Counted from the stretch's first letter, positions 24,999-37,209 are shown. The stretch: DNA of 64,000 nucleotides from Pampus argenteus (GCA_036937835.1 CM072866.1:10401501-10465500); one strand, 5' to 3'. The notes: a model not told the origin generated them from the letters alone. Numbers and translations are program-made.

Positions 24999-26570
24999 GC
25001 CTATGTCCCTAAATTACAGGACTGCCACACCTACTATCTGTAATCTCCCTCGGTAGACCACAAAGCGCAGGTTGAACATATCAGAGAGAGTGGTGACAAG
25101 GCAGTGAAAAGGTTTTTACTAAAATAACTTCATAAGATTTAAAGAAAAAAAGTGGGGGAACTGGAACAGGAAGAAAGAAAACAAATCAAAGAAAGAATAC
25201 AATGGCTTGCAAGAGAAACTCGGAATATATTTGAGTCAAGGAGTTTCAAGGTGAGGTAAATTACTTGGGGTATATTCAGCTGCCACAGCACGTAGCAAGA
25301 TTGATGGCCTATTAAATTAGCTACTAACAAAATGAGGCAGTGTCGGTAGTATATATCAGGTGCAATCGATAAGCTTCAAATAGTGAACCGGATGGTTGTG
25401 AAATAACTTTTCCAAATGTAGGATTTAAGGTCTGACCTGTCTGAGTCTTACAGTAAATCCTTTTTTTTTTCCTAGGTAAGATGCAATGCTGCTCAATTTC
25501 AAACATATTTCTTCTATATCAGCCTTGGAAGTTTCAGTCCAGAATTGTAGTCTCAAATAGATCTGGCACAGCTCAAATCCACAGAGCCAAATCTAATTTG
25601 TGAGGTTATCGCTGTCAATTCACAGCCTGCAGCGACTGCTGCGACAGTGAAATATAGGCTGGCTCAGACAGATAAAGCACATTTCTGAGCCGTTGAGCCT
25701 GAACTTTATTTCTATATCTGAAATTTATTTCTTATGTGGTTCTTTGTTCTGAGCCATAAGTCTGCTCTTGGAAAACATCATCCCATAAATGCCTTGTTCA
25801 TCCTGATTCTGAAGGCCAGGCTGGGGCTGCTATATCGTCTTTACATCATATAGATTATGGTTACTGTAATCTACAAAAACTGATGTAGCCTATAGACACT
25901 GTCAATCTTTCTATGGAGAAAAATTAATCACTGAGTAGAATCATTATCAGTTAAAGGGAGAATCCACCTAAAAGACTGTTCCACTTGTTGAAATATAGAG
26001 AACGTTATATTTATTTTTGTTGAGAGCAAATATGCATCAACAGCAGAGCTGAATTCATGTTTTTCTTTCATCTAAATGATGAACAACAAATTGTGGTATC
26101 AGTTACTCAGAGTCCGTCTCTAGACTTTTACAAAACAATCTTAATGCAAGGTCTGCCTACTATGTTTTCATTTTTTTAATCTCAGTCTTGATCAGTGAAT
26201 CACATTGGCTCAGTTGCCATCATATGACCAAAGACTCAACCTGGAGGTCAAGGGGTCACAGGGTTAGGGTTAATAATACAGTACATCTCTTAAATAAATA
26301 ACACAAAATGATGTGTATGGTTTCTGACATTATAGCAATATAGGAAATCACTCATGACTGTAAAGTTGAACTCCTGGGGCTGCTCTGAAAATCTCAGATG
26401 ATCTTTGGATGATATCGAATATTGAACAGAGTCTCAGGCTTTGTATCTGACTGTGGCAGTAGACACCTTGAATGCAGGCAATGTACTGCACTGGTCATAA
26501 TAGGAAAGAGACACAAATACTGCAGCACATGTGTGTTATGAATCTGTATTTTAACATCTCTTCTCTCCAC
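24056..26570. other. Intergenic DNA between colgalt1 and nxnl1
   Basis: Holds a TG microsatellite (24175-24224), a CA tract (24971-24999) and AT-rich sequence. Just before 26571 an acceptor (CTCTCCACAG) suggests that a 5' non-coding exon of the next gene lies somewhere in this interval, but its donor could not be fixed. Confidence 0.5.
24175..24224. repeat. TG microsatellite
   Basis: About 25 TG units; no other meaning seen. Confidence 0.9.
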
Positions 26571-26610
26571 AGTTGGCTTTTAAATCCTTTCCTACTGCTG
26601 TTGTTTCATC

Positions 26611-27567
26611 ATGGTGGACCTGTTCCTCGACCGTGTTCTGGTGGAGAACAACTGGGATCAGGATGAGCTCAACACAGAGCGCGAGATTGTCGGGATCCTT
26701 GAAAACCGCATCTTGTTACTCCTCTTTGCATCTGCTGAGAGTGAAAAGTGCCAGGAGTTTGTGCCTGTTCTGAATGATTTTTTTAAGAGACTGAAAGATC
26801 CAGCTTATATTGAATACCCGAAACTGCTCGCTCTCATCTATATCAGGTCTCTGTCTTTCCTTCATCTCATTGATGCACACATGTGACTGTGTAACCTCAC
26901 ATTCTCACTGCATCAAATATAAGATTTCCATTTCCTTTCTCCAGCTTGGATCAATCTGAGGAGCAGCAGGAAAGACTCCTCAAAGAGATGCACAAAAAGG
27001 TTCTGTTTTTGGCTTTTGAAGACCCATACAGGAAGTACGTGGATGGAGGAAGACAATTCTCTTGTTTGTGTTTTATATATATTTGTGTGTGTGTGTGTGT
27101 GTTTCTAATCTCTAAACTCTATGTCCTTTAAAGCACACTCATATCAAGTGAAATCAAGTGAAATTTGTCTGTTTTTCAGGGAACTTCAGGCCATGTTTAA
27201 GGTGAAGGACGTACCAACGGTAGTGGTCCTTCGTCCTGACAGCTCTGTCCTCTCTCCAAATGCTGTGCAGGACATCTGTCGTTTCGGTTCAGAGTGTTTC
27301 CGTAACTGGCAGGAATCAGCAGAGCTTGTTGAGAGGACCTTCATGCTCAACGAGGAGTTCGACAACTTAAATATGCGTAGTGCCACTGACCCTGTGAGGA
27401 GACTCAAGTACAAGACAGAGGATGATAAGAGGAAAAAGAGATGGTGGAAGCCATGGGGAAAGGGGAAAGCTGAAAATGAAGAAGAAGAAGAAGAAGAAGA
27501 GGAGAAAGAGGGCGCATGGGATACGAAGAAAGGGGAGGGAGATAAAGGAACATGGAGGAGAAGATGA
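26611..27567 (+). CDS. nxnl1: Nucleoredoxin-like 1, upstream tandem copy with altered active site (237 aa)
   Basis: A thioredoxin-fold protein of the NXNL1/RdCVF family, which in vertebrates is expressed in photoreceptors and supports cone survival. Exons: 26611-26846, 26945-27034, 27180-27567, with phases consistent over 714 bases. The family opening MVDLFLDRVLVENN and the core motifs EDPYRK, VPTVVVLRPD and NWQESAELVERTF are present. The position of the first redox cysteine is Ser44 (AGT at 26740-26742), giving S44-E-K-C47, whereas the downstream copy and mammalian NXNL1 have CxxC. A classical dithiol reaction is therefore unlikely. The tail after about residue 180 is highly charged and includes a polyglutamate run encoded by a GAA microsatellite. 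It may serve as a trophic or binding form, or may be drifting. Confidence 0.92.
27477..27512 (+). repeat. Coding GAA microsatellite (polyglutamate)
   Basis: GAA/GAG repeats within exon 3 of the upstream nxnl1 copy encode about nine to ten consecutive glutamates. Length is likely polymorphic, and no equivalent lies in the downstream paralogue. Confidence 0.8.
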
Positions 27568-28015
27568 GGATATGCACATTATGCTATTATCAATACTTCT
27601 ACTACTATTTTTGCTCAGCTATTATTATATAATATGAGTATTATTACTATGTTCAAAACATGATGCAGTCTTTTTAATTCTGTGAATGAATTTTATTTGT
27701 TGTCAGTTCATGTAGGTTAAAAAGTTATGTCACTGTTTTCAAATAGTATGCACAGAGACATACAGTATATGCCTCAAAACGTTTCACTGGATCGAGTGAT
27801 GTGTTTTGCGTGCAGTATGAAATGCAAACCCGACTGTGCAGAGTTTTTGAGCCTCTTTTACCTCATTTTTTTGATACTCAATTAAACTCACATTAAGTAC
27901 TATGTACATGTTATCTATTTTAGCATTACTTTGCTATTCTTAATTGCAGGTGTGTCTGTTGTTGTACCTATTTATTTTGTTACTAAAGGGTTACACTACC
28001 AGGTTGTATTGATCT

Positions 28016-28021
28016 AATAAA
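28016..28021 (+). terminator. Polyadenylation signal of upstream nxnl1
   Basis: AATAAA about 450 bases after the stop codon; a second AATAAA lies near 28112. Either could end the transcript. Confidence 0.4.
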
Positions 28022-28620
28022 AAAAACAATGAATTATCTACACACTTAACACAGACTGCGGTTGTACAGTATGTCACTGATGTGGCTTCATGTCTGTCTC
28101 TAGCAGAGTGAATAAAACTATCACCAACCAGACATTCCCAGTGGATCTGCTCCTCCATTAGTTAGGGAATAATAAAGGTCTCACTGTGGTTCACCTCATA
28201 ATGGGCTTTTTCATTTCATTTTATTTTTTATGCATGCCTCTCATTCTATCATTTCTATGCTCTTTATACACCCATATTATGCTCACTCAGTCGCCGCATT
28301 CATGCACGCACAAAAACACTGTGAGCACTTCATGTCCCATGTCCCTCTGTCACCTTGTTTCTCAATCCCTCCCTCCCACACAGAGGAGGGGAGGCGCAGC
28401 ACAGAGACACAAAGGAAAAGGGGAATGAGCAGTTACTGACATCGAGGTGAAGGAGACATAGTCAATGAGTGAATGTGATATAAGCTGACAGACTTGGAAT
28501 TGATTCAAGTGCAACTCAGAAAGAGTTGACAAGAAAAAGAAACATATTTGGAAGGCTGTTGTCTTGTTGGATTTGCTATGTCGAGTGGAGGTAATATCTG
28601 TTAGAGGTAAGCAACTGTGA

Positions 28621-28710
28621 GGATTATCCGATTTATCTGCACACGGGATGTGTTCATATGATTCATGGAAGGTATATAAGTATGACTGAGTGGAAACATA
28701 CAGACGAATT
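28621..28710 (+). promoter_or_regulatory. Candidate photoreceptor promoter of downstream nxnl1
   Basis: GGATTA (the complement of the CRX/OTX core TAATCC) at 28621-28626 is followed by a TATA-like TATATAAG at 28673-28680, an arrangement expected of a photoreceptor gene with initiation near 28705. Two more TAATCC cores follow at 28738-28743 and 28871-28876. An alternative is that transcription begins further up and the AGAG|GTAAGC at about 28608 is the donor of a 5' UTR exon. Confidence 0.4.
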
Positions 28711-28895
28711 AATTTGTCTTGACCGTACAGTACAACATAATCCTTTAAATAGACCGTTTCCCTAAATATTCTCGTGTGTTTTTATGGTTGTTTTCTCTTG
28801 ACAACCCTCACAACTAGTAGTGTCTTTCCCTTTTGCCATAGGTTATGTACCATCTCTTCCTCTAGTTTCCTAATCCTCAGTCCTGACACTTCATT

Positions 28896-30059
28896 ATGGT
28901 TGACCTGTTTGTTGACCGGGTTCTGGTGAAGAACAACAAGGATCAGGATGAGCTGGAGACAGAACGTGAGATCACCATGCGCCTGCAGAACCGCATCCTG
29001 ATGCTCTTTTTTGCCTCTGCTGCATGTGAGAGCTGCCAGGAGTTTGCACCCACGCTCACTGACTTCTACAAACGTCTGACAGATGAATTTTATGTGGACC
29101 GATCTGCTCAGCTGGTTCTCCTGTACATTAGGTATAACAGACACACAGATACATTTATTCTCACAACCCCCAAACCTAAACCTAATCCAGTAAACCATAT
29201 GCTTACCAATGCCTCTTATCCCCATCAACCTTTTACATATATTAATCCCTTCATAGCCCTTCCTAATGATAAAACAAATATCATGTCCTCACATCAACCC
29301 TCATACATTCTGAGGACACTCAGTTAGGATGATTTTCATAGTGCTTCTCTTTCTCAGTCATTTTCTAGTTTTGTAAGAATATCGAATATCCTCACAAGGC
29401 GTGAAACAGACAAACTAACATGACATCTGGATTTATCCCATATCTCACAGCAAAATGATTTCCCTTCTTTCTTTTATTTGTCAGTTTGGACCAATCAGAG
29501 GAACAACAAGAAAGCTTTCTAAAAGAGCTGCCAAAGAGGTGCCTGTTCCTGGCCTATGAGGACCCCTACAGGAGGTGTGTGGGACTGGCCAGCTAGTTGT
29601 ATGCACAACCTGCTGGTGGGATGATTGTAATGTAAATATACCTATAGCTGTATAAATCCATTAGCTCCATGCCAATGTGTGTGCCAGTGTGCATGTGTCC
29701 ACAGGGAGCTGGAGGCCATGTTTAACGTGGAGGAGCTGCCCACAGTGGTGGTCTTGCGTCCTGACTGCTCCATCCTCATCCCAAATGCAGTGGAGGAGAT
29801 ACTCCGCCTCGGCCCAGACTGCTACCAAAACTGGCAGGAAGCAGCAGAGCTCATCGACAGGAACTTCATGATCAATGAGGACTTTGAGGAGAAGTCTATG
29901 CGCAGCTTCAGTGACCCCATAAGAAGACTAAAGTACAAGGTGGAGGATGACAAGAAGAAAAAGAAGAAAAAGCGCAAAGGGTGGAGAGGAGGTGGCGATG
30001 AAAATGCGGAGGTGGATGGAAAAGAGGAGGGGGAAGGAGGAGGAGGGTCACCATGGTGA
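28896..30059 (+). CDS. nxnl1: Nucleoredoxin-like 1, downstream tandem copy with intact CxxC (226 aa)
   Basis: Paralogue of the gene just upstream, same strand and same three-exon structure: 28896-29131, 29485-29574, 29705-30059. The first two coding exons have exactly the same lengths in both copies. The protein starts MVDLFVDRVLVKNN and carries the redox motif C44-E-S-C47 in FASAACESCQEF. It continues with RLTDEFYVDRSAQLVLLYI, EDPYRR, LPTVVVLRPD and NWQEAAELIDRNF. It is closer than the upstream copy to mammalian NXNL1 at the active site and in the RLTDEFYV segment, so it is the better candidate for the ancestral function. The C-terminal tail is lysine- then glycine/glutamate-rich. Confidence 0.94.
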
Positions 30060-30275
30060 TGATGAGAGCAGGAACAAGAGGACATGAGTGAGGGTTTCCC
30101 CACAAGTTACCCCTTTCACTGGTGAACAACAGAAAATATAGACATTTCTCATCCTGTTCATGAATGTCAAACTGATGCCACCGTGGTTAATTTTGCCCTT
30201 CTATTAAAAAGCAATGGCTGAGGTCTCACTGCAGACAAAGCCTCTGTATAACTGGATGTGGACATGACAAAAAAC

Positions 30276-30281
30276 AATAAA
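30276..30281 (+). terminator. Polyadenylation signal of downstream nxnl1
   Basis: AATAAA about 215 bases after the stop codon, followed by an AT-rich stretch. Position and spacing fit a short 3' UTR. Confidence 0.5.
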
Positions 30282-30299
30282 AAGTAATGCAACGCTGAC

Positions 30300-31400
30300 C
30301 TCAGCTGAGAAGTGGCTGTCTTTAGACTCTTTGAATGCTGCCAAGTAGACAGTCAAGTCAAGTTTAGCTCTGAGCCAAGTCTCGCCATTATGGCTCGTTT
30401 TATTACGCCCCATTTTTAAAGACAGAGCTCAGCAATGCACTTTTTCTACATGATAATTTGAACCATCCAATCAAAACACACCATGCATATTCTGGCATCA
30501 ATGAATTATTCAGCACCATTAAAATAATTTTGTTAGTGAGTGTTGTGTTTTGAGTGTTTATGAAGTCTCGCTCCACTTTATAGGCTACACAAGAAGCAAT
30601 CAGAGCTATTCAAAGTGAGTCGAGTGAAATTATAGAGAGAGATACTGGCTTTCTACATAATCAGTGATTTCCTTTGACTGTGGCTCATCTAATTTCACAC
30701 TCAGGGCCGTGTTTAGTCTTTGCACACGCTCTCGCACATGTAAACTGCATAGATGATGCTTTTATGTGATCAGGATCTTCAAACAGCAGGCTCGAGGAAG
30801 ACCACTGAAAGGTTTTTTTTACCGTCTCCTCTCCGCTGTGTGACCTGAGCCTCAACTACATGCTGACGTTACACTTCAAATGTAAATGTTAAGAGCAATG
30901 AAGTGTTTCTGTGTTATTATCTGCGTAATGACAGAACAGTGGCAGGAGCACATATGTTAAAATGCATATGGTGACATATGATGAGGCTGGAGTGTCATCA
31001 GTTGATTGGTAGGTTATCATTGTCAGTGACATGATGATATATGGTTACAAACTGATAGACCTATGTTATATTTGATCATATTTTCTTTCAGGGCTGGATA
31101 AAGATCTCTCTAACGTTAATGGAAATATTGCAAATGCCTGTTCGTGCTTTCTGTGTGCTGCTTATAACGCTGAACACAATAGCTTTTTTTTTTTTATTAT
31201 GCATGTCATGGGAGAAATGTAAATGCTAAAGCTAAATTCGAGCTGGTTTAGATCTGTAAAACAAAGACAAACACGAGCCGCTGTTTATTCCATATTCCTT
31301 TCCTGCCTACACAGCAGCTTATTGTTGCTCAGTCAGACAAACCTTGATAATATTAGTCGAAGCCCCCTCTCTTCCTGCTTCTCTCTGGCACGCACACATA
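30300..31400. other. Intergenic DNA between nxnl1 and adgrl1
   Basis: Moderately AT-rich sequence with no supportable exon, RNA gene or recognisable transposon. Confidence 0.5.
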
Positions 31401-31465
31401 AACACGCACGCACAAACACACACTTGCGCACGTCGCGCGCTCTCGAGTGCAGAACGCGCAACAAG

Positions 31466-31503
<38 letters not shown>

Positions 31504-32379
31504 AGAAGGACGGATGCGAGGCGAGGCCAGGAGCGGGAAACGTATCTCTCCTGGTTGTCCAGCTGTTGTATTTTTATTATTTGCTTTTTGTTGGTTTGTT
31601 GGTTTGTTTATACCTCAGCATCATTTTAGTATACGATTCATCACATTTTCTTTTTCTTTTTTCTTTTGAAGCCACATTCCTGTATCCGTCCTGATGTGCT
31701 GCTGCGCCTCATCACGATTCTTCAAGGATATGCAAAGCGGCTGTTATCACGTCGACGTTATTTCCCGTTAAATGGAAGGATATATGCGAACAATCTCGGA
31801 GGCATATGATCAACAATGACAACCGGGCATTGTGAGCTGTAGAAATCGACGGAGGGAAGCGGAGCAGCGCGGGTCTGTGCGTTAATTTGCGTCTAATTGT
31901 TGTTTTCGCGTGTATTTTCCTCCCCACGTCCATCGGAGCTATAAGGCCGATATAGCCAGCATAATCTCTGGGCATGAAACCCGTGGGAATTATGATACCA
32001 ACGTGACGCACAGTCACACAGCGCAGCGGGGAAGACATCGAGCCTCGACAGGACGGAGGGAGGGTGTGAGGTCCAGCAGAGCAGAGCCCTACACAGTACA
32101 CTGATCACAGGAGGAGGACGCCCAGTTGTTGTTGCACATATTGCGTTAATGACTGCTTTATTGTCGGCAGTATAGCCCAGCAGGTATCGCCTACCACCAA
32201 CAATCCCTATTGAATATTCCTATTTTTTTAATTTTTTTTTTGATGCATCGGGGAGAGCTGAGCGGGAGGCGGAGAGGAGAGTATAGTGGGTGAGGGCGCG
32301 GACGCGGAGAGAAGGGATGCGGGAGACGCAGTGAGCGAGGAGGAGGAGGGGGAGGAGGAGGGAAACCGGAGGACTGACG
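31400..32379 (+). promoter_or_regulatory. Putative CpG-rich promoter and first non-coding exon of adgrl1
   Basis: CpG density is clearly higher than in surrounding DNA, with CACGTCGCGCGC near 31430 and GGGCGCGGACGCGG near 32295. The segment ends in GGACTGACG followed by GTAAGA, a strong donor at 32379/32380. It is the best candidate for the transcription start and first exon of adgrl1, whose translated exon begins 4.8 kb downstream after an acceptor at 37209. Two GA/TC tracts (31468-31499 and 32420-32473) flank it. Confidence 0.4.
31468..31499. repeat. GA microsatellite
   Basis: About 16 AG units within the CpG-rich region upstream of adgrl1. Tracts like this often bind GAGA-type factors, but no function is shown. 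Confidence 0.85.
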
Positions 32380-32416
32380 GTAAGATATGGATATAGGCTA
32401 TGAGGATGCACCCCGC

Positions 32417-32475
<59 letters not shown>

Positions 32476-35400
32476 ACATGCACATATATGATCAATGCCT
32501 GAGAAGACAGCAGAGGTGCTTCGCTCCATAGCTGCTGCTGCTGCTGCTGTCAAAGGCCATTTGATCACTGAGGGACAGGGATCTGATGTGCTGCTGTGCA
32601 GGGCCTCATGCAGCCTGGCTGCCGTGAAGCTGGGTCAGTAGTAAAAGAGTGTGAGGCATAAGTGCTGTGAAATATTCATGTGCACGTGATTAGCCTCCTC
32701 TCGGCCTCAGAGGAGTGCAAGGGTGAAAGTGGTAATGACTCAGAGTGTCCGGAGCTGGCCCACAAGAGGTTTCTGTCATAGGTAGGCTGAATTATGTTGA
32801 TTATCACACACACACACACCCTCATTGCGGTGTCTGGTGTGTGCTGCAGTAAACAGTGGTGTAAACATGCACATAAAGGGGTATAAATACAGGGCTGGGT
32901 TTCAAAGTTTGCAACTTGGGAGTTTGCTGATTCACCATGGATGAGAACACGAGGAGAAAAAGATAACCAGCAGCCGAGTGAGAGTCCATTATGAATATTT
33001 CAGAGAGGGGAAGAGAGGACTGGGTCAGTGGAGGAGGCCAGGTAGAGAGGCAGGAAAGACCAGAGGAAAACAGACAGAGAGATGCACAGGAGGCGCATGA
33101 AAGAGAGAGAAGAGTAGAAAGGCTGTTGGATGGATGGAGGAAAAGAGGGATGAGAGGAGAAAGAAACAGCTCAGTGTCTGACAGGACTCCTGCTCTCCTT
33201 TCAAGCTGAATATCTGTTACATCTGTAACCTTGAGTGTGTGTGTACGTGTGTATGTGTGTGTGTGTTTGTGTGGATGTATTGTGTGTAGTATTCGTTCAT
33301 TTGTGTGTCATACTGATATCAGACAGAACATTTGTGGATCAGAAAAAGGAAAAGGTTGAATGATTTGAACTGATTTATATGAAGACACAAAACTGTAATT
33401 TTAACAAGGTGACTCGCCTAGACGTGTGTGTGTGTGTGTGTGTGTGTGTATACCCGCGTCCATGCTGAACATCTAATAATATGGGAAAGAGAAAACAAAG
33501 GTAAAGAGGTTTGTTTCAATGTAGAAATCATTTACATCAACCTCTGAAAAGAAAAATAAACAAATTGATTTGCTTAAACCACACAGACACACACACACAC
33601 ACACACACACAATTTGGATGGATTTTCTGTCATTTGACTTGTAAAGCGCGCCATATTTGTCTCTTTTCTGTTCGGACCACCTAACACAAGCTCCTATCAT
33701 GTCTCTTTGCATCATTCAGACACATTGAGCCAGTCGCTTCGCTTTTGCTGTGAACGTTCACGCAGGCCTGTTCAGAGCTGGGGGCGTGTAATATCAATAT
33801 TGTGATGTGAGGCTAGTCATCATCTGGGATTTGACTTATTATAATGTTGTAGGGCTTCAATTTCCAGTCATGAGTTATATTATATTTGTTTTAAATTGAT
33901 TTTTCTATGATAAGAAAAAAAGTAGAATTTTTTTTTAATTGATTTTTTATTGCCTTATTTTATCAACAGTGAAAATCTGCAAAATGCGCCAGTTAACTTC
34001 CTGTTAATCAAGTGATCGATGAATTGACTTCGAGCTCTATGATATTGTCGTAAAGCTTGTGTTTTCCTGGGCTTAATCGGTGCGTTACACTTCAGTGGTA
34101 CAATTGTCTGAGCCAATCAGACTGCAGTAACAGGTTATGCTGTCACACAAATCATATGTAGTCAGGGCATGACGTACAGAGAAACAGGTACCTATGAGCG
34201 CTGCACATAGAGTAACTGTTGAAGGTTTTTACTGCTCCAAACACATTTAAGTGCTTCTGAAACTCAGTAAAACACAAGCCTATGTTTAACATTAGAAATC
34301 TGTTATGAATAACTGCTGTTTTATTTGTAAAAACTAAGAACTGTGATGGTTCTGGATCAAAGTGTGCTGAAGGTGAATCATCATATGAAAACTGTATGTT
34401 TAAGTACATTTAAGTTCTTACACACAACCTTGTCACAAACCATCTGTCTGCCACATTCAATTTACATGGTCACACACATGAAGAATATAAATGCAACTAC
34501 CTTTCTTTATATGCATTACGTGTATTCAGTTCAGTCTTTCAGTAGAGGACAATTATATCTGAACCCTGATGACTAACAGAAACTGACACTGAAAAAACAA
34601 AACAAAAAACAAAACAAAACGACGGGTGACAATGAAAATTACTGTCTGGATAAACAATTAATAATAACGAACGTAGCCTTGAGTGCCGCCTGTGTTTCCT
34701 GTCTGCAACAAGCAAATGATTGACAGAGGGCGACACCTCTATTCCCCAGACTCACGCATCGACCAGACAAACATACAGGCTCTAAAACCCCTGTAAGTGG
34801 CTTTGACTGCAGTATATAGGCCTCAGCGCCCTGGAAGCTGTAGAGGTCAATGGTCTGAAATGGGCTCGTACTCACAGAGGGCACTGAAAGTGTGTTTTAA
34901 AATCCTTTCTTAATCTTTAAATATTACCGACAGCGACAAGAAGATTCTTGCCACAGTTGTTATTAAAAAAGTATTTCAGCCAATAAAGCTTTTGCCCTCG
35001 CTGTGCTGTCAGAGGTCTAATCTCTGTCTCCCCGTCGTCTCTTGATTGCTCTGTCCCCATCACACACATACGCACACACACTCACACACACATTCATTCT
35101 TCCATTAGGAACATCTACACTACAAGGCTGTTTTGTCACGTTGCACTTTGTAGTGATCTACCCTAAGGCACTGATAGCTCCCTGACCAAAAGAGGGGGAG
35201 GTTACTCTCGCTCTCTCTGTTGATTTTATGGCGTGCACCTCTAAACAGTGTGAATCTTTGAACCTGGAGTGATTTCACATCAGTCTAAATGATTTCACAG
35301 TTTGACTTTAATGACTTTTAGGTATCATTTGCTTACAGTAGCAAGTCTATGAGGATTTATTTGGCAACCTTCTGTAAGGCAGGTTTACATGAAGCCAAAT

Positions 35401-35572
35401 CCACAGAACGTTATTTTATCCAACTGAACTAAGATGGATTTAACAAGCATAAATGTTTTAAGGAGAAACAACAAGATTTAGGAATATTCAAGTGAATATT
35501 CATGTTATGTCAACTGACAAATGTGTCACTGTTAAAATTGTTAGATATATTTAACATACTTTTGGCATAATA

Positions 35573-35606
<34 letters not shown>

Positions 35607-35817
35607 GTATCACTCCAGGCCCACTACTCATACACTCTCACTTAGTGACTGCTGCTCCTCCAAGTAGGCCGGCCGGTGGCCTGGGGCTGGATTTTGGTTG
35701 CAGGCAGGGAGCATGGTGGGGCAGGGGGACTGGGTGTGTGGCTTTGTCAAGGCCCATCAGTGTCCTTGCTCTACTTACTGTGCATCAACACTTAAGGGTG
35801 TGTGTGTGTGTGTGAGT

Positions 35818-35861
<44 letters not shown>

Positions 35862-36010
35862 GATGGTGGGGGGGTTGCAAGCAAAAGATCAAGCTGCCAT
35901 AAGCGTTTTGGATGAGATGTATTGTGTGTGTACATGCATGTGCACAAATGTATGGATGTGATAAAATTGGAAAGGTTCTCATTCTCTTGAGTCCTTTATG
36001 TATTATATTT

Positions 36011-36058
<48 letters not shown>

Positions 36059-37209
36059 GACGTGTGCATCACAGTGGTCCTGGGGCCTTTATTACAGTCT
36101 TGTTGGTTCAGTTGACTTCAGTGGAAAGAAGACAGAGGTCTCTCTTCCCTTTCTTCTGCGTGCCTGTGCGTGTGTGCATGTGTGTGTACATTTGTGTGTG
36201 TGTGTGTGTGTGTGTGTGCCAAGTCTACACACTTGTACAAGTGCTTTGAATGCATGTTGGACATTTGTTGAGGAGTGACCTAAATCTGTCTCTCATCATT
36301 ACCTAACAAGAAGACGGAGAGGAAAGCAAGTCACAAATAAACACACGCAACCACACATATGTATACATACATACACGTGCACACAGACACACACATACAC
36401 ACACTCGGGGCCATCATGCTAGATTTTTGTGTGTATACTCCAGCAGCAGATTGTAATGTGAAACAAGAAAAAGAAGAGTAATGCACCTCAGCGTCGATCC
36501 TCCCTGCTGTCCAGGGCCAAGAGTTCAGTCTATATTAAGGAGTCATATTACTGTGGTTCTTGTAGCTCACTCATCTGCCTGCGTCCCGTATGTTCCCTCG
36601 TACAGCTCCACAGCACAGCATCGCCCTCTGATCACCTGCGCCTTCAGTCAGCTGTTTACCTTGTTACCCCTGCTGCGGAAGAGATCGTCTCCATGACATC
36701 AACTAATTAGGATTAATGAAAAGTGGCCTAAACTGAGTCCAGTCCCTCTGCCAGTGTAAGTGTGTGTGTGTGAGGATAGAAAGATTAAGACACTTTTATC
36801 GGTCAGCGTCCGGTATTGCTCCTGGCTAATTACAGACTTAAAACATGTACTCTCATGCGTTCACTTTCACTCACAAGCACACGCAGATACACACACACAC
36901 GCCCACCATATCTCCTCGCTTTCTGTCTGGCTGTCTGTCTCTCTCCCTCAGACTGCACTGTGGTATCACCATGGTAACAACAGATTAAGGGACTTTTAGC
37001 TTCACAGATTACTCAATTGTTATTTCTATATTTCTCTCTCCTCTCTGTCTGTCTGTCTATTATTCTGTTCTCCTCCCACCCAGCTGTGTTTCTCACATGC
37101 ACTCATTCATTTTCAGTGTGTATTATTGACACACACATACTGATATGCACAGATGGAAAGGGTGCAGTTCCTCACTCTCAATTTCTTACTTGCACTGCTT
37201 CCTCCTCAG
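32380..37209 (+). other. Probable first intron of adgrl1
   Basis: No exon with coding support is seen. The interval contains TG/CA tracts (33422-33450, 33585-33610, 35577-35602, 36014-36054), a GA tract (35820-35853), a TATA-like box at 32882 followed by an ATG with a ten-codon frame, and a homeodomain-type AT motif group at 36701-36720. Other long-range control elements may be present but are not recognisable by eye. Confidence 0.4.
32420..32473. repeat. TC microsatellite
   Basis: About 27 CT units just downstream of the putative first donor of adgrl1. Confidence 0.9.

Noticed and set aside
31223..31694. Overlapping plus-strand open frames of 116-148 codons upstream of adgrl1
   Set aside because: They run through a GA microsatellite read as RERERE and have no family signature; more likely promoter or UTR DNA.
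30300..37209. Search for the microRNA clusters (miR-23a/27a/24, miR-181c/d) that lie near ADGRL1 in mammals
   Set aside because: None of their seed-containing mature sequences was seen on the plus strand here or elsewhere in the window.
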